Origin: Candidatus Kaiserbacteria bacterium
Lineage (GTDB): Bacteria; Patescibacteriota; Minisyncoccia; Phycocordibacterales; Phycocordibacteraceae
Direction of reading: 5' to 3'
Length of the DNA stretch: 10,998 nt
NCBI GenBank assembly: GCA_023267775.1
Contig: JAHFMQ010000025.1
Span: forward strand, 1 to 10,998
The translations under genes and the position numbers were made by a program. Below the pieces are notes generated by a model. That model ran no database searches and had not been told where the DNA came from. It saw only the letters and a program-made list of their open reading frames with translations. Of the stretch, positions 4,548-10,900 are shown in pieces; the first letter of the stretch is position 1; each line of letters begins with the position of its first letter.

Positions 4548-6071
4548 TAACGAGTTGGTCGTAGGTTCGAATCCTACCCGCGGAGCCCACACTTGGTTTG
4601 GTTCAAAAATACCGGATTTTTCATACGCGGTGGCAACCACCGCGTATGTTGGATGCGCCCTTCCTGAGATTTTTTGGTTCAGGAGTATGAGGTTCGAGCC
4701 GAAGATTTTTTGAAGGGCGGATTTTTTGGCGGGGAGAGAGGGAAAATTCCGAATTTGGGCTAGGTTTTCTAGCTCTTTTACCCATGCACGCATAGGTTCG
4801 AGCCATACAGTGCTGTCTGCTTCAAGACGTGCAATGTGCTCCTGTATTGACCGCCTGTCGGACATAAGCAGGCGACGTTTCGTTAGATATACGTCGCGTT
4901 CAATATCCTGCGCGATATAGACATCCATCAGGCGATCAAGCTTCCGCTCAATGTCGTGAGATTGCTCGCGTAGTTCTGCGATAACGCTTCCTGTTGCGTG
5001 TTCTCCCTCGTATCTGTCTTGTTCCATCCTGCGCTCGAAATTCCGTGCCTGCTCACTTGGAAGCACGTAGGGTGAAAGAATTTCTGAAAAGTTGGCAATG
5101 AGCTGTTCTTCGCGAACGTAGGGCTGTGTACAGCCTTTCGCTGATTTCTTAGTACACCGATAGTAGACGTAGCGATGAGTATTGCCATTCTTTTGGTGTT
5201 TCTCGCGTACCTCGGCAGTGATGCCCATTCCGCACTCACCGCAGGATAGTAGTCCGCAGAATATCTGCGGTTCGCTCACCTTGCTTTTCGGTCGTCCACG
5301 TTTTTCCAAGACCTTCTGTACCGCATCAAAAAGTCTCTTGTCGATAATGGGTGTGTGACGACCTTCATGGAGCTCGCCCGTGTAGAGAAAGTGTCCGTAG
5401 TAGAAAGGATTAGCGAGGATGAAACGTACGCGATCACTATGGATGCGATTCCCATATAAACTTCTCATCCCGTTGTCATAGAGAAACTTCCCGATATCTT
5501 CAAGACGTGACATGCCTTTAGCGTAGAGCTCAAAGGCTTCGCGAATTACTTTTGATTTCTTGCGATCAAGCACTATGGTTTTTGTCCGCTGATCATTTCT
5601 ATATCCTGCCGGAGCAGTCCCAGGAAAGTGTCCCTGCCTCGCTTTGGCGCGAAGTCCGCGTGCGGTGTTTACAGAGAGGTCGCGGATAAACTGGTTCGCC
5701 ATACCAAACTCAACAGACATCATGAGCACATTATCGGCGGGATAGTACGCACGGTCATGTGTTTGGATATGGGCAATCGTGGAGTTTTGCAGTAACCACT
5801 GTATTTGTCCTCCGTCCACTGGGTTTCGTGCGAGCCTGTCTATTTTCCAACACACGATGCCCTGTGCTTCCCCACTTTGTATACGACTCATCATTGCAGA
5901 GAACACAGGACGCCCGAGCATCTTTGCGCTCTGCTTCTCTACAAATTCCTCGACTATTTCTAGCCCCTCCTTACGCGCTAGTGCGCGCAATTCACTTAGT
6001 TGTGCCTCAATGGACAAAACCTGCTTGTCCTCAACATCGGTGCTTTTGCGGGCGTAGAGAAAGTAGCGCAT
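4524..6071 (-). CDS. Large serine recombinase (integrase of the element)
   Basis: The 515-aa protein starts with a resolvase catalytic domain: nucleophile S10 in YARKS, and KIDRLARNP (76-84) with the active-site arginines. A Recombinase domain follows (about 150-260: GTAPAGYRND, NPFYYGHF), then a zinc ribbon with C277, C280, C306 and C314, and a charged coiled-coil-like stretch (about 350-425). It should catalyse integration and excision of the element between att sites. The final residues from P497 on (PRVGFEPTT and beyond) are not native: they are translated from the tRNA-Asn exon antisense and the intron, the frame stopping at 4524. Codons 442-497 lie in the left inverted repeat. The predicted unintegrated C-terminus is the one kept at the right repeat. 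On the minus strand TATAGT (6083-6078) lies 6 nt before the ATG, so the mRNA is probably leaderless. Confidence 0.92.
   Translation of the reverse strand: MRYFLYARKSTDVEDKQVLSIEAQLSELRALARKEGLEIVEEFVEKQSAKMLGRPVFSAMMSRIQSGEAQGIVCWKIDRLARNPVDGGQIQWLLQNSTIAHIQTHDRAYYPADNVLMMSVEFGMANQFIRDLSVNTARGLRAKARQGHFPGTAPAGYRNDQRTKTIVLDRKKSKVIREAFELYAKGMSRLEDIGKFLYDNGMRSLYGNRIHSDRVRFILANPFYYGHFLYTGELHEGRHTPIIDKRLFDAVQKVLEKRGRPKSKVSEPQIFCGLLSCGECGMGITAEVREKHQKNGNTHRYVYYRCTKKSAKGCTQPYVREEQLIANFSEILSPYVLPSEQARNFERRMEQDRYEGEHATGSVIAELREQSHDIERKLDRLMDVYIAQDIERDVYLTKRRLLMSDRRSIQEHIARLEADSTVWLEPMRAWVKELENLAQIRNFPSLPAKKSALQKIFGSNLILLNQKISGRAHPTYAVVATAYEKSGIFEPNQVWAPRVGFEPTTNSLHFSFNFL
4583..4749 (+). repeat. Left 167-bp inverted repeat
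   Basis: This stretch is an exact reverse complement of 7557-7723 over all 167 bases. It starts inside the tRNA acceptor end (GAG) and ends inside the recombinase gene, where similarity stops abruptly at GGGAAAATTC. It codes (minus strand) for recombinase residues 442-496 plus the first base of codon 497. It also contains smaller dyads: CATACGCGGTGG-CAA-CCACCGCGTATG at 4622-4648, and TCCTGA/TCAGGA further in. Confidence 0.97.
4622..4648. other. Perfect 12-bp hairpin inside the recombinase gene
   Basis: CATACGCGGTGG and CCACCGCGTATG flank a 3-nt loop (CAA), and the same structure is repeated at 7658-7684 in the right repeat. It lies 37 bp from the tRNA junction. No T-tract follows on either strand, so it is a poor terminator. 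A recombinase or accessory-protein binding dyad near the attachment site is possible. Confidence 0.5.
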
Positions 6072-6090
6072 ACTTACACTATATACCGGT
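6072..6090. promoter_or_regulatory. Divergent overlapping promoters in a 19-nt gap
   Basis: Only 19 nt separate the start codons of the recombinase (6071, minus) and the membrane-protein gene (6091, plus). On the minus strand TATAGT (6083-6078) is followed by 6 nt and the ATG. On the plus strand TATATA (6080-6085) is followed by 5 nt and the ATG. The two -10 boxes overlap, so polymerase could serve only one direction at a time, and both mRNAs would be leaderless. The -35 regions would lie inside the opposite gene; no strong match is seen. Confidence 0.5.
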
Positions 6091-6732
6091 ATGGATAGAA
6101 AAAAATTTGGAATATGGAGAAACTGGAAAGCTAAACAGCAAGCTATTGAGCTTCTAGAACTTCAGGAGAACCTCGCAAGTAGAGGGCTTGCTAGTTCGAG
6201 CACCCGAAATAGCGCCGAAAACCATTTGAAGGAAAAATATGAAGCAGAAGTCGAAATGGAACAAGCGACAATGGAGTCCGAGGAGGCAGAAGCTCGCGGG
6301 CGTGCTCATGAAAGGAAAAATCTGATAAGAACAAACTGGATAATTGCAATCGGGACAATAAGTTCCGTAATCCTTACCTTACCTATTTTCTCCGCACAAA
6401 TAAATAATATTCAAGTGAAGGTGGATTCTCTTGAGGCAAGCATACACGGGATATATGCTTCCTATACTTTAGAAACATTCTGTTATGACGATCTAAAAGA
6501 TTCGTTTACAAAAACAGATTTAGGGAACACCGTCGAAATTAAGCTTAAAAAGAAACCAGTTATTAACTCGATTAATGTGTGGGAAGGTGCGGTAAGCGTG
6601 AGTCCAACATATTTTAGAGTTAACGGAGATATTCTCGAGGTTTCTACAAATATGGATCCAAAATCCTTAAAAGAAGCTTGTTCATCAATGGATTTCAAAT
6701 ATAGCGTTACTTATATCCCAGAACAGCCGTAA
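6091..6732 (+). CDS. Single-pass membrane protein of unknown function
   Basis: I do not recognise this 213-aa protein. Residues 15-80 are highly charged and rich in E, A, K and R, with likely coiled-coil character. One hydrophobic segment follows (about 83-103, NWIIAIGTISSVILTLPIF), preceded by basic residues (HERKNLIR), which predicts a cytoplasmic N-terminus and an exported C-terminus. The C-terminal 110 residues look beta-rich and contain two cysteines (C131, C197) that could pair outside the cell. It is the first of two cargo genes, 25 nt before the HEPN-like gene. It is clearly AT-richer than the housekeeping genes, which supports recent acquisition. It could be a membrane effector or anchor partner of the next gene, but nothing in the sequence shows this directly. 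Confidence 0.75.
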   Translation: MDRKKFGIWRNWKAKQQAIELLELQENLASRGLASSSTRNSAENHLKEKYEAEVEMEQATMESEEAEARGRAHERKNLIRTNWIIAIGTISSVILTLPIFSAQINNIQVKVDSLEASIHGIYASYTLETFCYDDLKDSFTKTDLGNTVEIKLKKKPVINSINVWEGAVSVSPTYFRVNGDILEVSTNMDPKSLKEACSSMDFKYSVTYIPEQP

Positions 6733-6757
6733 TGAGCTGAAAATACTACGTCTCGTT

Positions 6758-7477
6758 ATGAACTCCCATGAAGAAAATTTCGCAAAAGCTCTAGAGTGGA
6801 CGGAGAAACTACGAGGGAGATATCTACATACATTGGCTACATTCAGAATCTTTGAGAGATTCAAAAAACGATCTGCACCAAACATAGTTGGTAGAAAAAA
6901 GGCGGAAGCAAACGCTCGTATTTTCAGTCAAAATATCTACTTCTTTGCCCCATTGCAAGAGGCTGCGCGATGCTATTTTTTTGTAGAACTAGCAAAATTT
7001 TTTGATCCCAACCCAAGAAAGCAATCGTTAACTGTTGATTTGCTTTTAGATTTGGTAGATAAACACCTTGCCTCATTTTCCAAAGAAAAATTTCTTGAAT
7101 ACCACTCAGCTAGACACTTTATTCCGGAGTTATTTGAACATTATGAGGCATTTTCTCGTGCAGATCTACAGAAGATTCGTCAACGTTTGGCTAGAAACAA
7201 AAGAACGATTGCTAATTTGAAAAACTATAGGGATCAGATCCTAGTTCACGCCGACATAAAGCCAACAGAAGTGCATATCACAGGTCCTCAAATCAAGGTT
7301 TTGTTACGGATTGTAAAAGATACAGTGGATCTCTTTTACAAAAGACTTGATTTTGCCTCTAACGATTATAGAAACTACGATCAAGAACCGGTATTTGCCG
7401 TTGATAACGTAATGAAGTTCTTACAAGAACATGAAGAAGAGCGGGTGCGCAAGATTTATACAGAATATGGTCATTAG
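6758..7477 (+). CDS. HEPN-like (AbiU2-type?) helical protein, candidate RNase toxin
   Basis: This 239-aa protein is soluble and mostly helical. Residues 155-166 read LKNYRDQILVHA, where R158 and H164 make an R-x5-H motif of the kind (Rx4-6H) that forms the active site of HEPN ribonucleases. The setting, a basic helix before it and D-x-K-P after it, resembles the end of AbiU2-like abortive-infection proteins (L-x-x-x-R-D-x-x-x-A-H-x-D). HEPN proteins often act as RNA-cutting toxins in phage defence or toxin-antitoxin pairs. Here the gene sits on a recombinase element right after a membrane-protein gene, an arrangement typical of cargo. No partner antitoxin with a known fold is visible. A non-catalytic HEPN role cannot be excluded. 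The ATG at 6758 has no Shine-Dalgarno site. Confidence 0.7.
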   Translation: MNSHEENFAKALEWTEKLRGRYLHTLATFRIFERFKKRSAPNIVGRKKAEANARIFSQNIYFFAPLQEAARCYFFVELAKFFDPNPRKQSLTVDLLLDLVDKHLASFSKEKFLEYHSARHFIPELFEHYEAFSRADLQKIRQRLARNKRTIANLKNYRDQILVHADIKPTEVHITGPQIKVLLRIVKDTVDLFYKRLDFASNDYRNYDQEPVFAVDNVMKFLQEHEEERVRKIYTEYGH

Positions 7478-7481
7478 GGAG

Positions 7482-7509
7482 CTTCGCTGATTACCTCTTT
7501 TCAGCGAAG
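7482..7509 (+). terminator. Hairpin after the cargo operon, possible terminator
   Basis: CTTCGCTGA (7482-7490) and TCAGCGAAG (7501-7509) form a perfect 9-bp stem around a 10-nt loop, 4 nt after the stop of the HEPN-like gene. There is no clear T-tract after it, so termination would be weak or need a factor. It could instead protect the mRNA 3' end. Confidence 0.5.
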
Positions 7510-7533
7510 GTATTCGCGTGCGCGCAAGGGTGG

Positions 7534-7773
7534 GTGGGGCAAGCACGCAGGAATTTGAATTTTCCCTCTCTCCCCGCCAAAAAATCCGCCCTTCAAAAAA
7601 TCTTCGGCTCGAACCTCATACTCCTGAACCAAAAAATCTCAGGAAGGGCGCATCCAACATACGCGGTGGTTGCCACCGCGTATGAAAAATCCGGTATTTT
7701 TGAACCAAACCAAGTGTGGGCTCTAGTATATGATTTCGCTCGTACCTATTTCACTCAGAATCCGAATCCCTAG
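7534..7773 (+). pseudogene. Recombinase C-terminal fragment (inverted partial copy)
   Basis: From 7558 this frame repeats, base for base, the recombinase codons for NFPSLPAKKSALQKIFGSN through FEPNQVWA. It then continues with LVYDFARTYFTQNPNP and a TAG. No catalytic, recombinase or zinc domain is present, so it is only a fragment; the GTG at 7534 is not supported as a real start. The tail after WA is probably the original C-terminus of the recombinase, because it is protein-like and is not derived from tRNA. The full gene in the left part of the element lost that tail when it joined the tRNA. Confidence 0.75.
7557..7723 (-). repeat. Right 167-bp inverted repeat
   Basis: This stretch is the exact reverse complement of 4583-4749, with no mismatch over 167 bases. 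Its outer end is GTGGGCTC at 7716-7723, after which the sequence turns to TAGTATATG instead of the tRNA acceptor CGCGG. The complete identity points to a very recent duplication or to continuing gene conversion between the copies. Confidence 0.97.
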
Positions 7774-7953
7774 ACTGTCGTGCCTCGCGGACTCGGCACT
7801 CACCGCCCGCTCGAAGACTCGCGGTCGGCCCCCGAGCCCTGTCCGCACTTCTTTCTTGTTCTTAATTCGCGGGGGTATGCAGGGAATGCATTTGGAGCGG
7901 ACGGGCTCGGGGAAATTTCAAAAAATGATGATTCTGTGTGATTATTCACAGTA
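7774..7953. other. GC-rich structured spacer before the helicase
   Basis: This stretch has no convincing gene. It is markedly GC-rich up to about 7915. It holds an imperfect hairpin between 7830-7846 and 7897-7912 (17 against 16 nt, one bulged T at 7840), with a nested ATGCA/TGCAT stem inside its loop. Two similar blocks, CTCGCGGACTCGG and ACTCGCGGTCGG, occur about 30 nt apart. It may be an untranslated leader, a small RNA or a remnant of another mobile element; the sequence does not decide. Confidence 0.5.
7934..7951. promoter_or_regulatory. Small dyad just before the helicase start
   Basis: CTGTG (7934-7938) and CACAG (7947-7951) are inverted around TGATTATT, ending 2 nt before the ATG of the helicase gene. 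The AT-rich centre overlaps where a -10 box for a leaderless mRNA would lie (TTATTC, 7942-7947). It could be an operator for a repressor. A 5-bp dyad is short enough to occur by chance. Confidence 0.3.
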
Positions 7954-10900
7954 ATGAGCACGATAACAAACATTGGAGAAAACACTCTCTCAGCGCGCCT
8001 CAAAACGATACTGCCTAACTGCGATCGAATAGATGCCCTTGTCGGCTATTTCTATTTTTCTGGCTTTCGTGACTTGCATGAGGAACTAAAGGACAAGGAC
8101 ATCCGCATCCTGGTTGGAATGGATATAGATAGGAGGATTATTGAAAAAATCTCATCGTTTGATGATCTTAACCTAGACGACCATGCTGTTGGTACTAAAA
8201 TCTCCACTCGCTCCGGTGCTCGTCATGAATATATTGAAAACTTTTCAAAAATATTTAATGATACCGATTACTTTGACAACGAAGAGGCCCAAAAGGCTTT
8301 TGAGATTTTCTTGGATAAAATAAAGAACGGTAGCCTGCAGATTAAAAAAACTGCCGAGCCAAATCACTCAAAGTTTTATATTCTCCACCATAGGTCGGAA
8401 CATGATAGAGAGGGTGAGGAGCCAGGCATCATCATTGAGGGTTCTAGCAACCTCACACATTCCGGTCTCAAGGGTCAGAGAGAGCGCAACCGAATTCTAG
8501 TTGAAAAGCACTACTATGACGAGGACGTCGCAGATTTTGAGACTGCATGGAATGACTCGAAAAATATTACCATCACCGATGGTAGCACTTCGGAGGAATT
8601 CATTTCCGAAGTCAAAAAGCGGATATGGCTCTATCAGTTGCCCGACCCAAAATTGATGTACTATCGCGTCCTTGATGAGTATTTTTCTGTTGAAGAAATA
8701 GAAGACATGAAAACTCCTCAACAGATTACTGCTGGTAAATTTACTGACCTTAAGTATCAGAAAGATGCGGTAAATCTGGGCATAGACCGCATCCGCCGTT
8801 TTGGTGGAGTAATCATCGCCGATGTTGTTGGTCTTGGAAAAAGCGTTATTGCCTCCACCATTGCCCACAATTTGAATATGAAGACTATCATCATTGCACC
8901 ACCACACCTTGAAACCCAGTGGAAAGATTACCTCTCCGAGTTTAATTTCAAAGGATTTGTTTATACAACCGGTAAAGTGGAAGAAGCATTGAAACGCCAT
9001 GGTGACGACGAAGGCGATTTACTCATTGTTCTCGACGAAGCTCACAAGCATCGCAATGAAGATACAGACAACTACAAAATCCTCCACCGACTTTGCGCGG
9101 GCAACTCCGTTATGGCACTCTCTGCAACTCCATTCAATAACGATCCAAAAGACATTTATGCTCTGATAAAACTCTTCAGCACACCAGGACAGTCAACAAT
9201 AAAAACTGTGGAGAATTTAAGCATCGCATTCCACGAACTTTTTAAGCGGTATAAAAATATCCGTCGCGAAATACGGAAATCATCCAAACAAGGAGAGTCA
9301 GACGATATGTCTGAAGTGACTACTGAGCTTCATTCAATCGCTGCCGAACTACGGAAGATGATTGAACCACTTGTCATTCGTCGCTCCCGTCTTGATCTCA
9401 AGGAAATTGAGGACTACCGTATCGATCTTGAAAAACAAGGGGTTGCCTTTGCTGAAGTCCGCGACCCGGAAATCCTAGAATACGATCTTGGTGAATTGAC
9501 TCCACTCTACCTAGATACACTTGAGCAAATATCATCCTCTGATAACTCTAAAAGTTTTGAGGGGGTGCGCTATAAGCCAGCCAGCTACATCAAGGCTGGG
9601 TCGAAATTTATCAAGGAACTTATAGACGCGGAAGAAGATGACGAGAGTGACGTTTCAGCGGAAGAAAGAATTCAGCGTATCACACAAGCACAGGCAAACG
9701 TTGCCAAATTTATGCGTCGTTTACTAGTACGTCGGTTTGAGAGTTCTATTGGCTCATTCCGTGCCTCGCTGAAAAACATGATTGCCTCATCAGAAACAAT
9801 GCTCGACTGGTATGACAACAGAGATGTTGTGCCGATATTCAAAAAGGGCGCACTTCCAACAAACGAAGAACTTGAGGAAAAGACCGCTGAAGAACTTGAG
9901 GAATTGTTTGAGCGTCTTAAAGACAAGGGACTTATTGAAATTCCAGTTTCCGAGATACAACCCCAATTTCGAACCGCGCTTGAGAAAGACATCGAACTTT
10001 TGAAGAGAGTGCAGGAAAAATGGCTCAATGTTGAACACGACCCTAAATATGACTTCTTCAAAGAAAAAATTAGCCGATCCATCAAGGACGATTCAAAACG
10101 CAAAATCATAGTCTTCACAGAGTTCACTGATACTGCAAACTACGTGTGTGACAAGCTCATTAAAGACGGTATTAAGCGAGTATACAAATACAGCTCAGAG
10201 GATTCTTCGAAAGGCAGTAAGGAAACTATACAGAGGAACTTTGACGCCGGCCTCGATAAGGCGAAACAATCCGATGATTACGATATTATTATCGCTACTG
10301 ACGCAATATCTGAAGGATTTAACCTCCACCGTGCTGGCGCAGTCATAAATTATGACATTCCGTACAATCCGACTCGCGTTATTCAACGTGTCGGTCGCAT
10401 AAACCGTATCAACAAGAAAATGTTTGATGAGTTACATATCTTTAACTTCTTTCCTACAACGACTGGTGAAGTGGAGACAAACACGCGAGCGATTTCAACC
10501 TTGAAAATGGATTTGATTCACTCCTTGCTCGGCGAGGACACAAAAATCTTTACCAAAGACGAAGACCTCAAAAACTACTTCGCCAAGCAGTATCAAGAAG
10601 AAAAGGATAAAACTGAGAGTTTGTCGTGGGACGCAAAATACCGGAATGAATGGATGGGGTTCAGGCACGACCCAGAAATCAAAAAACAGATAGCCACCAT
10701 CCCGCACCGTGCCCGTATCGCTCGAAAATTCGCCGTCTCAGGTGTCGTTGCGTTTGCTAAAAGGAACGGCAACTTTGTCTTTGCATTTGGCAAAACACCA
10801 GAGACAGTGGAAATCGTTCCGCCGGAAGTCGCACTCCCATTCTTCAATGATATTACTGAGGGCGAATACGCACTAGAAACAACAGTGAACTTCGAGCCAA

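Larger units (their letters stand above)
3918..4585 (+). tRNA. tRNA-Asn (GUU), split in the anticodon by a group I intron
   Basis: The exons are 3918-3951 and 4548-4585; joined they make a 72-nt tRNA. The acceptor stem is TCCGCGG/CCGCGGA (3918-3924 with 4578-4584) with discriminator G4585. The D arm is GCTC/GAGC, the anticodon arm GCTCG-CTGTTAA-CGAGT, the variable loop TGGTC, and the T arm GTAGG-TTCGAAT-CCTAC. The anticodon GUU spans the splice junction: G34 and U35 are in exon 1 and U36 is in exon 2. A clean CCA is not encoded (the sequence after G4585 is CCCA), so the CCA-adding enzyme is needed. The 3' end also served as the target of a serine recombinase element, whose boundary lies at 4583-4585. 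The recombinase gene runs antisense across exon 2. Confidence 0.93.
4583..7723. mobile_element. Serine-recombinase element inserted at the tRNA-Asn 3' end
   Basis: A 3.1-kb segment is delimited by perfect 167-bp inverted repeats. Its left edge lies in the last acceptor bases of tRNA-Asn (GAG at 4583-4585), a usual target for integrating elements. It carries a large serine recombinase (minus strand) and two divergent cargo genes that are more AT-rich than the neighbours. A normal integration would leave a short direct repeat of the tRNA end on the right; none is seen within this window. So either the right border has been rearranged or the true island extends beyond the window and includes the helicase gene. 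The edges given are those of the inverted repeats. Confidence 0.7.

Noticed and set aside
4524..4583. RVGFEPTT tail as a conserved protein domain of the recombinase
   Set aside because: It is the reverse complement of the tRNA-Asn T arm and acceptor region, a translation artefact of the insertion site.
4622..4648. Intrinsic terminator for the recombinase
   Set aside because: The perfect hairpin has no T-tract after it on either strand and lies within the coding sequence.
7730..7954. Plus-strand frame of 74 codons between the right repeat and the helicase
   Set aside because: It overlaps the recombinase fragment, runs through hairpin-forming GC-rich sequence, ends exactly at the helicase start and has no recognisable protein features.
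7800..8003. Minus-strand frame of 67 codons over the helicase start
   Set aside because: It overlaps the helicase N-terminus in antisense, and its low-complexity ending comes from the GC-rich spacer.
8497..9000. Minus-strand frame of 167 codons
   Set aside because: It is the antisense shadow of the helicase gene covering the Walker A region; the plus strand has conserved motifs throughout.
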